NCBI GenBank assembly: GCA_025677825.1
Contig: JAIXMO010000042.1
Coordinates: 186,001 to 250,000 of the forward strand
Length of the DNA stretch: 64,000 bases
Origin: Helicostylum pulchrum
Taxonomy: Eukaryota > Mucoromycota > Mucoromycetes > Mucorales > Mucoraceae
Direction of reading: 5' to 3'
Position 1 is the first letter of the stretch. The number at the start of each line of letters is the position of its first letter. The position numbers and the translations under genes were made by a program. Below are positions 23,167 to 34,386 of this stretch, one piece after another. The notes under the pieces were generated by a model that saw only the letters and a program-made list of their open reading frames with translations, was not told the DNA's origin and did not search any database.

Positions 23167-24224
23167 TTATCACCCTACTTATTGGTGAAGATGCGATTGA
23201 TCATTACATTTCTAGTCCGTGCGAGTGGATTGATGATCGTCATGCCGACGTTCTGTATACTCCAGTTACTTCATCAACAGACGCTTTCCCCCCTGTAATA
23301 ATTGAAATACAAAATGTTGTGGACAAACTGTTCGTCCGTCGCCTTATTAAATATTATGGGCACATCTTTGACAAATACCAGGTTGAACCAATTGCTTTAA
23401 CAATATGCATCAATACAGCAAGGAGAGAAATAACTAAAAAACTCACTGAAACGCACAAAGCACCATTCATAAAAAGATTACCAAGTGACGAATGGGCTCA
23501 AGCGCATTACTTTATTAATGAAACAACTATTGCATCTTCCCTTCAAACGCCTTTACTACCAATGGTTGCATTAGCTTATGTATTGACTAAACAACAAGTA
23601 TCCCTACTTAGTTTAGAACATAGAAACGATCCAACGGTTCAAATGTTATACAGTATTATGAAAGAAACCCTTGACCATGAAGTCCGCAGCGAAGAAACAA
23701 CTGTTAACGTATTATTAAATGTTTGTAACAATAACCGCGACCAGTTTAAACGAATACTAGAGGTTCTAGAAAAAGATGGCGATGTAAAGCGAGCACGTTT
23801 ATACGCTGGTGATGGTTTACTATACGCTCAAACATGTATTCGAAAATACTCTCAAACATCAAGCTCAACTATGCCGGAGCCGTTGGCTTTGCCACAAGAA
23901 GTGGTGGAAGGAAGTAGTAGTAGTAGTAGCAGCAGCCATCAAAATCCTCTTAGAGAAATTGAACCAGAAAAAAAAATGACAGACATGGAATGGGCAAAGA
24001 AGTTCATTGAAGAATACAAGGCTGAAAACAAAAGGATGAATTGGCAAATTTGTTTTGCTAAAGGACAAGAGGCTGGTTTTTTAAAAACTATACAAATGCT
24101 CAAGTCTAAAAAATACCTACAATGGCCTAAAGCCAAAACAATAAAAAAGTTAATGTTAGGCCACCATACTTTTCAATTTACACGAGATGTTTGTGTCGTA
24201 TTTGAGGGTAGTTCACATACATAA
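23167..24224 (+). CDS. PD-(D/E)XK nuclease-like protein, copy A (first exon not found)
   Basis: About 352 residues in one frame from a putative acceptor (CAAACAG at 23160-23166) to the TAA at 24224. The N-terminal part has a plausible PD-(D/E)XK core. An Asp lies in WIDDRHADVLYTP, followed about 16 residues later by PPVIIEIQN (E-x-Q), then a helix with R-L-x-x-Y-Y, the layout of Rpn/PDDEXK transposase-like nucleases. A helical region, a Ser-rich linker (SSSSSSSSH at 23920-23940), and a conserved C-terminal block KRMNWQICFAKGQEAGFL follow. Copy B at 27-28 kb shares all blocks. In-frame TAG at 23157-23159 means an upstream exon is needed. The nuclease call rests on pattern recognition, not search. 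Confidence 0.6.
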
Positions 24225-24592
24225 AATATATGTTCACATAAATAAATGCGTCAATTGATATTAGTATTAGAAATAATAACAATAGGGTGTGGTATACAGG
24301 TGATTTTAGATATTAATAAAGAACTGGTAGAGTCAATGAAACAACGTTAGGTTCTTTATTTGGTTCAAGAAATGAATGGGGGAAAAAAGAGCCTGTTGGT
24401 TTTTTCCCAGTATATATTATACTTTCTGTGTGAGTATGAATAGTCAAGGAAAAGTTTTTCATAGAATGTTCAAGACTGTTTTTCGTGTCAACTATGGTAG
24501 TACTGAGCTGGACAATTGTAGCTCAGTATAATTAGAACTATTTGCTCGATTATAAGAGTAGTGTATAGAGTATACCACACACCATAGAGTAT
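24225..24592. other. Spacer between PD-(D/E)XK copy A and Tc1 relic
   Basis: No transposase N-terminal coding and no left terminal repeat of the Tc1 copy could be seen here, so the Tc1 element is 5' truncated. No gene. Confidence 0.5.
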
Positions 24593-25005
24593 GTGGAAGT
24601 TGAGAAGGAAGAAACTAACCCGCCTTCCAAGGGCACAACCACAGCTCACTTTGTGAAATTTATGAATGAGCTTCTCGATATTATGGACATGGATGAAAGT
24701 CTAAAGGGCAGGTACCTTGTTATGGATAACTGCACTATTCATAAGTCACGTCCAATGATGAGGAAGATTGAGAGCAGAGGATATCGAGTGATGTATCTGC
24801 CTCCTTATTCACCAGAACTGAACCTAATTGAGCAGTTTTGGGCCGCCGTAAAGGGAAAGATGAAGCGCCATAGGCTGTTAAGTGAAGAGAACTCGTCACA
24901 GAGAATTGCTGATGCATGCAGCAATGTATGCGTTAGTGATCTCCGTGGATTTTGAGGCACTCGAAGCGCCAAATCATCAATTGCTCCTATAAAACAGTAT
25001 TATAA
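24593..25005 (+). pseudogene. Tc1/mariner (DDE_3) transposase, 5' truncated and frameshifted
   Basis: Only the C-terminal catalytic part remains. Visible motifs are YLVMDNCTIHKS (second D with DN.x.H) and YLPPYSPELNLIEQFWAAVK (third catalytic E region), both typical of Tc1/IS630. At 24953 the frame breaks after SDLRGF. A different frame continues with HSKRQIINCSYKTVL and stops at 25003-25005, so one base was probably lost. The N-terminal DNA-binding half is absent. A right terminal repeat lies at 25158-25185. Confidence 0.85.
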
Positions 25006-25157
25006 GAGTTAATTGGCTTACAACTATGCTTCTACAAAGTAAATTTGAGAAATGGCTAAATAAAAATTGAAAAACGGCCAATCATATTCTAGTTAACGCC
25101 ATTTATTTTTTCGATAACCGACAAATCATTTTTTTGCAATCACCATTTATTTTTGTA

Positions 25158-25187
25158 AAACGGACAATATTTTCCGGCCGCACTGTA
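25158..25187 (-). mobile_element. Right terminal inverted repeat and TA target of the Tc1/mariner copy
   Basis: Reading inward from 25187 on the minus strand: TA, then CAGTGCGGCCGGAAAATATT. CAGTG at the end next to TA is typical of Tc1/mariner. The related A/C-rich subterminal sequence runs back to about 25050. The left repeat is missing. Confidence 0.65.
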
Positions 25188-25326
25188 TCTTTTTTTTAAT
25201 CCCAGCGCGACGCGCTCCAAGAAAAAAAAAAAAAAAAAGCCAGCTGTGGTGCTTTTGCATGAATTCGTCCAGCCAAAAAAAAACAACCATAAGCCATTTG
25301 AAGACACTGTTATTCAATTAATAGCG

Positions 25327-25378
25327 GTAGTAGTAGTGGTGGTAGTGGTGGTAGCGGTGGTGGTGGTGGTGGTGGTGT
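25327..25378. repeat. (GGT/GTA)n trinucleotide repeat
   Basis: Imperfect GTA/GGT trinucleotide tract of about 50 bp; it encodes poly-Val in one frame but no gene is supported there. Confidence 0.85.
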
Positions 25379-25731
25379 TAAAAAGAGAAAGTATATTGGT
25401 TTTAGAAATAATACCTTCCTTGTATCTGCTATTTATTTATATGTTCCCATTTTATCAAAATAAACAGTGCGCCCATTTTACGTGTGACACTAAACCCTTT
25501 TTTGTTTAATGTGCTACAGCAAAAAAAAAAGTTTATGTTTCCCATATACTAAGTTTTGTCTTATTTGTGAACAAAAATAAGTACTTTTAAGATGTATTTC
25601 AATAAAAGATTCATACCCTGATGTAGTGTTTTTTCTTTATTGCAAGATAAACATGATAATATACATTTTTTTTTAGCATTTTTGAACACAGATAAAAAAT
25701 TTTAACACAAGTTGAAAAAGAAAAAATCATC

Positions 25732-25994
25732 TCTCAAATGAAGTACTCCTTCAAATCTTTCGCTCGCTCCCACTTGTATGCGCTTCTGTTTGCAGAAACT
25801 GGCAAACTTTGGCAAGAAGTGTTTATTTTTCAGAAATAAATATTACACCTACCCCCAGAGTCGTTAGACTCGATAACTGCTTGGAAAGAACTAGAGGATT
25901 TGTAAAATCACTAACTATCCCTGCCATTCATTTAATAAAAGCTGAAACAATTATCAGGTTAATCAGGTATTGTCCTTCTTCAATTTTATTCTAA
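25732..25994 (+). pseudogene. F-box protein relic
   Basis: One frame reads LSNEVLLQIFRSL, then VCASVCRNWQTLARSVYFS, which fits the F-box pattern (L-P-x-E-V-L-L-x-I-F ... C-R-x-W). It continues into FVKSLTIPAIHLIKAE and RLIRYCPSS, which resembles the LRR-like part of Mucoromycota F-box proteins. It ends at TAA 25992-25994. No start codon in a sensible position and no continuation were found; downstream PPWMVRIPLIQPGWRGFV is uncertain. It is a fragment, not a working gene. Confidence 0.55.
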
Positions 25995-26334
25995 CCGAAT
26001 CCCACCTTGGATGGTTCGCATTCCCCTCATTCAGCCAGGTTGGCGAGGCTTTGTAATCATTGCATTCGTTTTTTGAGCATCAGAATCACCGACTTCGTTA
26101 GTATATTTAACTGTATTCTTCTTGGGGACACAAGATCTTCTCGCGAAACTCGTCCTTGCAAGGGAATGCACTGTCAGCAACCAGCTTGAACGGGAAAGGA
26201 CAACAATTTGAAAGTAAGGTTCTGTAAAGATTAGATGCAATTTCTGCATCATGCCATGAGCCTGGACAATTAGAGCTATACAAAATATAACAAATATCTG
26301 GTCAGAATGCTTTTTTTTTAATTAACGACATACG

Positions 26335-26702
26335 AGAAATGATAGCAGATGCAGCCATCCAGAGTAATAACAAGTACCTGGGAAGCATATAGCACCTACT
26401 TTTCCAGCCGTTATAAAAAGCATTTTGCTCAGCAGGATCAGTGGGGGGCCTTCGATGGGAAGGTCTATACCATCAATAAAACCAAATGCACCGATCATTA
26501 CTTCTTGTTCAAAGTCATTGGTCGTATTGGTGAGTATCATTTGGTTTGGACTCCAACATTTCAGCAGGTGTCGGACAGCAGAATATTCAACGTCTATCGT
26601 CTGGTTGACTGGTAAACATTTCACGGAGAGTGTCCAAACCAAGCTGAAGGTATCTACTGATACTTGCCGGAGGTTACTCCAAAAATTAGACAACGGATCC
26701 AC
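26335..26702 (-). pseudogene. PIF/Harbinger (DDE_Tnp_4-like) transposase fragment
   Basis: The minus strand reads GAFGFIDGIDLPIEGPPL, close to the G-x-I-D-G-T-x-I-P-I signature around the first catalytic Asp of DDE_Tnp_4. After a frame change comes AFYNGWKSRCYMLP, then in a third frame QVLVITLDGCICYHFSYVV, expected order for this family. The upstream part (LPVNQTIDVEYSAVRHLL) is N-terminal. Three frames in 370 bp and no further catalytic motifs mean a dead fragment. Confidence 0.6.
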
Positions 26703-27010
26703 ATAAGAGCAAGGGCCAAAATCATTTTTGTGGACAAGATACTATATAAAAAGATAATAAAAATAGACATATAAAAATAATTAATGGAATATCTTTATTG
26801 TACCATGGTTAGGCATCTATCGCATTTTCAGTCTTTGGTTCGTACCAAACCCAATCCCAGTTGACTCCTAAACACCCCCAAATCAACACAACAAAGACAC
26901 ATACATTCACCATTTCACTCCCCCCCCCCCTTATACGACAATACCAACAACAGCGAATTTTTTATTAACGAAATAAAAAAAAAGCAAATCTTTTTAGCAG
27001 AGCCAAAAAG
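26703..27010. other. Spacer
   Basis: Includes a run of C (26922-26931) and A/T tracts. No gene. Confidence 0.5.
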
Positions 27011-28082
27011 TTAATCCTTCTTCTTAGACCATATTTGATTATATGTGGTCTTTAAACTCTTTGAATTTTTATAGCTCTTATAATACCCGTGAGATTTTCC
27101 TTCCTCATAGCATAATCGCCAGTCCATACGTTTATGAGGTTTTAAATATTCAGCCTTGAATTCGGTAGCAACATCAAGATCACTTTTTTTTTCTCTCTGG
27201 TTCATCGGACAACATTTCAGCGTCTTTCGGTGGCTCTGAAGGTTCTTGTACTGATGATTCGGGGCGTTGTGTTTTGTACTTGTCGAGACAGGCTTCAGTA
27301 TACGCTTTACCGGCTTTTGCATATTCTATTGTACGTAAATAAGGAGATTCATCTTCATTGGTTGCTTCTAAAGTCCTTTTGAAATGGTACGCGATATTGC
27401 GACAAACTTCAACTACGGCATCATGGGGACGTTTTTCTCGATCAAGTACTTCTTCGGTTATGGAGTATATGAGCTTTGCTGTTTCATCGTTTCTTAGTTC
27501 CAAGTCAAGCAGAGAGAATTTTTGCTCCATGAAAACATAACCCAAGACAAGTAAAGGTTTCAGAGGTTCGTTTAAACAACCATCAATAGTGGCTGGACTC
27601 ATAATAAAGTGTCGCCTAGCCCAATAGGCACTTGGTGATATCTTTACAAAGGAGCACTTATCAGCATTTTTAAAGTCTTGTGCGAGTTCATATCCTATAG
27701 CGCCCAGACAGATAGTCAAGACAATTGGTTCAATGTTGTCGAAGCTTTCGCATAAACGATTACAATACTTTTGTAAACGATGGATAAAAGGTTTATCAAT
27801 GACATTTTGAACTTGTACGACGATGAGCGGTAAAGAGCTGGACAAAGACGTGATAGGTGCAAAGGTAACATCCGGACGGTGACCGTCGATCCATTCGCCG
27901 TTATGAAGTGCATACATATCTTTAGCTTGGTCCCCTAGAAAACTTCACCACTTGTAACACAAAATTCGTTTTTTTTTTTTTTTTTTTTTTTTTTTTAGCT
28001 CAAGTAGAATATACAACTTACTAATTACTCCTGAGACGATTATGTCGATGACACGTTTATCTTCTAAGATTGCTTGAGACAT
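27011..28082 (-). CDS. PD-(D/E)XK nuclease-like protein, copy B (frame broken in a T9 tract)
   Basis: Paralogue of copy A. Exon 1 (28082-28022) gives MSQAILEDKRVIDIIVSGVI; the intron (28021-27935) holds a long T tract; exon 2 starts 27934 with RDQAKDMYALHNGEW. Core: WIDGHRPDVTFAPITS then LPLIVVQVQNVIDKPF. Thus copy A's E-I-Q is Q-V-Q here, and the expected acidic residue is lost. The helical middle (FSLLDLELRNDETAKLIYS) matches copy A, LLSLEHRNDPTVQMLYS. Near 27184-27192 a 9-base T tract (A9 on the coding strand) breaks the frame after EPERKKK. The next frame carries the conserved C-terminal KRMDWRLCYEEGKSHGYYK, so one base is in excess or the copy is decayed. It is opposite in orientation to copy A, with the transposon relics between. 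Confidence 0.6.
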
Positions 28083-29347
28083 GAGGTTTTTTATATATTA
28101 CGTTTTTTTATAATTCCAAAAGAGTATAAATCGTTAAAAAAAAAGAGGTAAAAAATTCGATAAGGTAAAAAAAAAGAAATAGATAAGGGTGCTACGCCCA
28201 TTTTAATTCAAGGTAACACATACCATGAATTTTTATATAAATACGCCCTTTCTTTTTAATTCAAAACAGAAATGAAAGTTCTTAGTTTACTAAATATTCT
28301 ACTTGGTTTTCACAAGTTTTCCCTCTATAATTCCTCTCTGATTAACTCTCATTTTTTTTATAACATCTTTTGGAGCACAACAGACCTTGGATTAATTGCT
28401 GATACTTCATTACCCTACTCTCTTTTAACTGATATCAGTCCCATTGTTATAATACATCGCCTTGACTCGTACTTTACTAAATACTAGTCGTTGAATACCA
28501 GTTTCTACAAATAAATAAATAACCCAAGTTTTAATTCAGTTGACTACTAAACAGCCTGGTGCTCACTGCTCTTACTACTATTTATACTATCTCTTGTTTA
28601 ACTACACTTATTAATAACCTCACCAAACTTTACATTTTTTACTTTAATCTGTAACAACGGATATTATAGAAAGTTAAAAACTCTGATTTGTTAAAGGGCT
28701 TTTGCTACCGAAAATGTCTAATAAGACATCAGCTATTACTGGACGACATCGATAAGTATTGGTTTTTTTTAGCACTGCTAAAAGATGATATACCCTTGAC
28801 TTGAATGATTTTATGCTCTATAAAAAAAAGGGTACTTATCATGGAATAGGCTGTTTTGATATGAACTTTCCTCGAGCCGCTTATAACTAAAAGAACCTAT
28901 GTCTTGGGAGGAAGCATATATTTGGTTGTATTGTAACGTCACATGTAAATACTCATAATACACTAAAAGTTTGATTGTCTACATTTTGGTGGTTAGATTA
29001 AATCATTTCTACTTTTTTTTTGTAAGCTCCATAGAATCTGATAGTTCCTATAAACGATGGTTTAAATGATTCTCTCTATCTTGGCTGATAAGGAAGGTAC
29101 GAACGATGGTTATGCAACAGTGTGTTCAAATACAATGTAATTTGGAAACTGTTCATATTGCTTTTTTTTTTTGTAAGTATACAAAAAAAAAGAGCGAGAA
29201 CGATATGAAACCTTTTGTTTACGAGAAGGACGATCTCCCCCCCCCCCCTTTTTTTTTTGTCTTGCTTATAAAAATCGAACCTTTCTTTTTTTTTCCACTT
29301 TCTTATCTCTCTCTCTCTCTCTCAGCCTTTTTGTTTTTTATATCAAG
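28083..29347. other. Gene-poor region before the membrane protein gene
   Basis: AT-rich. A plus ORF at 28272-28487 has no credible domain and ordinary non-coding composition. A C10/T tract (29239-29260), (TC)n at 29309-29324 and pyrimidine-rich leader precede the ATG at 29348. Confidence 0.5.
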
Positions 29348-30384
29348 ATGCATTACTCACTCTTAATATTCTTCTTTATATCGTTGACACACTCACTTGA
29401 ATTACAAAACAATCAAGGTAAAAAACAAGACTTTAATAGATAGCTTGCTCCCCCAAAGATCTAAACATTTTATAGTGTGTAATAACACAATAACATTATG
29501 TTACCCAACACCCAACGATATATGGTACCACTATAACCATTATACATTTATAATTAACCAAAAGTAAGTTTTATTTTCTCATCTTGAAATATATTCTAAA
29601 AAAAAATCTGAACGAAATTATTAGCTACACTTTATTTGTAAGTAAATCAAGGTATTTTTTATTTTTTACAAGAAAAAAAAAATGAAGCCGTATAGTAATA
29701 GCTTAGAATATTACAGTATATGATTTACATCTGGAGACTATCTTATTGGAAAACGATACAGAGAAATCGATGAAATCATGGTTTAATTTAACTCGACCCT
29801 TTTTCCAAGTACAAGTAACAGACGATTGGTTTCCAATTAGTTTAGCAGCGGGTGCATTAAACAAGACTTGGCAATTTAACGTGTCTATTGTACCTCATTA
29901 TCTCGAAGAACTTGGGGATAGCTTTCCGATCCAATTCAGCGTTGTTCGTAAGTATGAAATAATGTATTTTTTTTTTCTTGTGCGTCTTAAAAAAAATATA
30001 TACAATGTTGCTATTTTAGAATCTACGCCAAAACCGTTACTGGTTATGAGTCGAGAACACCTAGCTCATAAGTGGATCCTATTGATAATTATTATAGTCA
30101 GCCTACTAGTGATGATAGCAATCTGTATTATTGTTTGGTTATGGAAGAACATGCAGAAGATGAAGAAAACGAGCAGACACGTAGACCACACTATGCAATC
30201 GTCTATTTTAAGTACGCCTGATGCAATCATGATCGCCGATACATTTCGTCAAGTATTATCTACTAGCGATATAAACAAATCAAGAACTGATGTAGCAAAC
30301 CATTTACTTGAGAAACAACTAAAATCCGAAGGCACGTCGGTCCTTGAAGTAGAACGTAGAACTTCTTCACGTAAAAATTTTTAA
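29348..30384 (+). CDS. Type I single-pass membrane protein, function unknown
   Basis: The start at 29348 gives MHYSLLIFFFISLTHSLELQ, a typical signal peptide with cleavage near residue 17-18. Small exons follow: 29477-29563 (VCNNTITLCYPTPNDIWYHYN), a tiny one near 29625-29637, a long one from about 29732, and one from 30020 after another intron. The lumenal part has N-glycosylation sites (NNT, NLT, NKT, NVS). One transmembrane helix, WILLIIIIVSLLVMIAICII, lies at 30073-30132. The cytoplasmic tail is basic (NMQKMKK). The short exon model is uncertain. No family recognised. Only 29 bp separate its stop from the next ATG. Confidence 0.6.
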
Positions 30385-30413
30385 AATAAAAAAAAACTAT
30401 TTTTGTTGTCAGT

Positions 30414-31198
30414 ATGTTTCGTTTCGCTATAAATAATGTATTTGCAGTTTATAAGCCAAAAGGTTGGTCTTCCAGAAAAGCAACTGACTTTGTACAAAAT
30501 GAAATCATGGCTAGTTTAACTACCGAGTATGTCAAAAGACGAGACAAGATTAAGATTGGACATGGAGGAACATTAGATCCCATGGCAGAAGGAGTGCTTG
30601 TGTTAGCTGTAGGTAAAAGTTGTAAACAATTACCAGACTTTTTATCAGGCACCAAAGAGTATTTGGTACAGGCCAAATTAGGACAAGCAACAGATACATT
30701 TGACGCAATGGGGAAAATAACCTCAACAGCTAAAACGTGTCATATCACACAAGAACTTTTATTAAAAACATTACCTCTTTTTGAAGGAAATATTACACAA
30801 GTGCCTCCCATGTAAGTAACACACAACCAAAAAAAGAAAAAAGAAAAAAATACATTTTCTTAATACAGCAAATACACAGTTATTCTGCACTTAAAATTCA
30901 AGGTAAAAGATTATACGATTATGCGAGACAAGATATTACATTACCAGAACCAATTAAGGCTAGAAGTGTTTATATTGAACAATTAAAATTAACAAGTTTT
31001 AATCAAGATGTAATTGAAATCAAAGTGATATGTGGTGGAGGCACTTATATGAGAAGTCTAGTACATGATTTAGCTATAGCGATGGGTACTTGTGGACATA
31101 TGACGGCATTAAAAAGAACGCGACAAGGAACATTTCATGTACAACATGCTTTACAATTAGATGATACATTTTCAGTAAAAAACATAAAAGGAGAATAA
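30414..31198 (+). CDS. PUS4: tRNA pseudouridine-55 synthase, TruB/PUS4 family
   Basis: Makes pseudouridine 55 in the T-loop of tRNAs in cytosol and mitochondria. Exon 1 (30414-30811) and exon 2 (30880-31198) join at PPIYSALKIQGKRLYDYARQ. TruB motifs are in order: VYKPKGWSS, GHGGTLDPMAEGVLVLAVG (D of GGTLDP is the catalytic Asp), YSALKI, CGGGTYMRSLVHDLA, and GHMTALKRTRQGTF. About 240 residues, shorter than yeast Pus4 (403), without added domains. The ATG at 30414 is immediately after the previous gene (29 bp), so its promoter must lie in that gene or be very compact. Confidence 0.92.
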
Positions 31199-31289
31199 TC
31201 TATTATGTTGTAGCACGAGATTTTATTTTTTTGTTGGTTTCTTTTTCTTCTACTTTCTTCATCTTTTTTTCTTTTTTTAAAAAAAAAAG

Positions 31290-32926
31290 ATGTCCATCTC
31301 TACTTTACCTTCTGAATTACTACTTCAAATATTACAAAATATATTAGAATCAGATACATGTTCACAAGATTTATTAAATTGTTCTTTAACTTGCAAGATT
31401 TGGAGCTACTGTGCGTTACAATTACTATGGCATAAACCACTTTTACTAAAACCTCAAACGTGGATAAAATTCCAAAAGACGCTTTCACTTACAGAGGCAA
31501 CCTATATACCATACGCACCACTGATAAGACGTATTAACTTGTCAGCCGTATCTGATTTTATTAGTGATGAATCCTTAGAGACACTATCTGTATGCAAACA
31601 ATTAGATCGTGTGACTCTCACCGGTTGTTCTTATATTACTGATCGTGGTATAATTAATTTTCTGGATAAAGACGTTGGTAGATATTTGTTGTCGATTGAT
31701 TTATCAGATATTAAAAACATATCCGATCAATCCATTCTTATGATTGCAAGTACTTGCAAAAACTTGCAAGGTTTAAACCTTTCTATTAATCCTACTGCAA
31801 AAGAGGATCCTATCGGTATCACTGATAAAAGTATTGTTACTTTAGCTGAAAGTTGTAGAGACTTGAGAAGAGTAAGGAGTAAAAGTAAAAAAAAAAAAAA
31901 AGAAAGGAGAAACATGTTTAACGTTTTATTATAATAATGCAGATTAGACTATCAAACTGGAAAAGGCTAACAGATGAATCTATAAAGGCTTTAACAACAT
32001 ATTGTCCTACTTTACTAGAAATGGACCTAGTCAATTGTTCTATAACCAATAATTCTTTAATCGATATCTTTACACACTGTAAAGAATTGCGTGAATTAAA
32101 AGTAAACCAATGTCAATTCTTGAACGATTTCGGATTTACCAAATCACCACTTGCTACAGACCCATTTGACCAACTAAGGATTCTAGACTTGACAAATGTT
32201 GTTTCAATTACAGATAGTACAGTGGATTGTATCACCTTAGCATCACCCAAAATACGTAATTTAATACTCAACAAGTGTGTAAATATTACGGATAAAGCCA
32301 TTGAACACTTATCTCGTCTTGGTAGATACCTACATTATATTCATCTTGGGTCCTGCCGTCATATCACAGATGAATCCATTATTCAACTAGCAGCTAAATG
32401 TACTCGTATTCGATATATTGACCTAGCATCCTGTAACAATCTTGGTGACGATACAGTCATTGCGTTGGCAACATTACCAAAGCTAAAAAGAATTGGGTTG
32501 GTAAAATGTACACGGATTACCAATCGAGCCATTATGTCTCTTACCCGAAACGCACGTACCAGTATCTCATTAGAACGTATTCACCTCTCTTACTGTGACC
32601 AACTTACAGTGCAAGCCATTTCTGTCTTGGTCATCCACTGCAGAAGGTTAACGCATCTTAGTTTATCGTTTGTACCTGCCTTTCAAAATCAAGAATTTCA
32701 ACAGTTCTGTAGACCACCTCCTAAAGAATACAATGCGGAATATCAGCGTGCCTTTTGTGTCTTTAGTGGCCAAAATGTTCATACGTTACGTACGTATTTT
32801 AAAACTTCCATTCATTCGGGAAGAGAGTTCACTCGTCGTTTATATTATAATAATCATGCAAATAATGAAAACAATAGAATTGATGAAATAACAGATAGTT
32901 TACAGAGATTAAATACCGTCACTTAA
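31290..32926 (+). CDS. GRR1: F-box/leucine-rich repeat protein, GRR1 family (SCF substrate receptor)
   Basis: SCF ubiquitin-ligase receptor controlling G1 cyclin turnover and nutrient signalling in yeast. Exon 1 (31290-31871) and exon 2 (31943-32926); intron 31872-31942, total about 521 residues. N-terminal F-box: TLPSELLLQILQNIL, then CSLTCKIWSYCALQLLWHKP. About a dozen AMN1/GRR1-type LRRs follow, e.g. LNLSINPTAKE, LRELKVNQCQFLNDFG and LHYIHLGSCRHITDESI. The end FCRPPPKEYNAEYQRAFCVF with FSGQNVHTLR is a GRR1 hallmark. Read-through of the intron gives a short false C-terminus. Near the ZDS gene; both are cell-cycle related. Confidence 0.92.
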
Positions 32927-33155
32927 AACTAAATAAAGTAAAAAAAAAACTATAGGTTTTTGCTATAGATTTTTTTTTTATACATACCAAGAGTTTCTTC
33001 TTCTTTTTGGGAGTAAAAAAAGTAAGGGGAAGGGGATGGCTCTAAAATAGTATAAAAAAATGAATGATCAACAACATTAAAACAGCGTAAAAAACTATTA
33101 AAAAAGATCACAAGGTTTTTTTTTTCTTTTTATCTGTACAATTTTATTTTTTTAT

Positions 33156-34386
33156 TTAGTATTTCTGACCAGAAACGTACTCTGTATTAGGTACAGGCTT
33201 ATACTTTTTTTTACTTGATTTTGTTGATACATCATTCAGTGATGGTGGTGGCGGAGAAGCAGGTCTATGTTCTCCTTGCTGTAGCTGTAGCTGTGCAGCA
33301 GCAACAGGTTGTTGGTATTGTGTAGTAGTACTACTACTAGATACATGAGTTAGTGGCGGTGAAGTAGGTCTCTGGTCGTCTCCTTCTTTTTGTAAAGGAG
33401 GAGGTTGTTGATATTCAATTTGTTCGGTAATGGACAGATACCAATACATCATATTTGAAATGACCACTTGCTGCTGTAACGGTCTCCTTATATTATTCAA
33501 CTTTAAATGCGATAATTGATAAACTGCTCTTTCCATATCCAGCGGGTACCTGGCTATTAACGGTATACGTTGCACTCTTTCCTTCTTCTTTTTTAAAGTC
33601 TTTTTGTGGTCAATGGGGTATGTATTATTTGATGTAAATAATCCAGAAAATATTTCGCTTTTTTTAGTTTTGGGTTTTTTTTTGTTGCTGCTGCTTAGAA
33701 ATAAGTTTTTAAACCAGGAGGGCTTTTTGGTTAGTTTCGGAAATGATTTAGTTTCTATTTCCGGAATTTTGATCGGCGAGTTGGCGGCGGTGGTGTTGGT
33801 GTTGGTGGTGATGACGGGTATTGATCTAGTTATTATTGGCGGTTGTCTACGAAGACGAATTTTACGTTCTGGTATATTTACATGATAATCTGACTGATTC
33901 AGCACTGTATTTAATTATTGTTAGTCTGATTACATTTTTTAAATTGTAATATAAATTACCTGGTAATGTGGGGAAATTTTCTCTAGGAGGCGTTAGTGGC
34001 GCCTGTTCTTGGTCTTGTTGTTTTTCTTCTTGTTCTTCTTCTTCTTCATCATCACTACTTGACTCTTCCAAGAACGAAACCATGGATAAAACCGATCTCT
34101 TTCTTTGAATTTTACTTGGTATATTGGGACCGCTTTCATTTGCATGTGTTTTTATCCACAAGTCAAACTCATTTGGAAGTGGGTGTTTATCTGCGGGCCT
34201 ATATATTTGTTTTTTTGTATTACATTAAAAAGAAATTGTACTATTATATATATATTCTTACCAAATAGGATTAGATGATTGATTCGTGATATCATCTTGT
34301 AGTGATTCGGACTTGTATTTTGAATAATTTATTGTAAATTGTGAACGTAATTCAAAGATATTTTTCGATTCGATATCGAGTTGCAT
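33156..34386 (-). CDS. ZDS1/ZDS2-like protein with C-terminal Zds_C domain
   Basis: Zds proteins bind the PP2A-B55 (Cdc55) phosphatase and control mitotic entry and exit, Cdc14 release and polarity in yeast. The start at 34386 gives MQLDIESKNIFELRSQF. Exon 2 from about 34200 has PADKHPLPNEFDLWIK, like the N-terminal W-x-P-x..H-P..APxEF block of the family. Exon 3 contains poly-basic regions and the diagnostic C-terminal domain, ERAVYQLSHLKLNNIRRPL and QQQVVISNMMYWYL, near 33515-33430. Total about 375 residues, much shorter than the 915-residue yeast protein. The Ser/Pro-rich tail ends at TAA 33156-33158. Exon edges are by eye. Confidence 0.8.

Larger units (their letters stand above)
25006..25731. 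other. Spacer after the Tc1 relic
   Basis: Element subterminal sequence to 25187, then a poly-A tract (25221-25238), a (GGT)n block and non-coding AT-rich sequence. The poly-Val ORF around it is the translated repeat. Confidence 0.5.

Noticed and set aside
25246..25509. Plus ORF with poly-Val
   Set aside because: Created by the GGT/GTA repeat; no start context, no domain.
28272..28487. Plus ORF of 71 residues
   Set aside because: No family or structure, composition like the AT-rich spacer, no neighbours.
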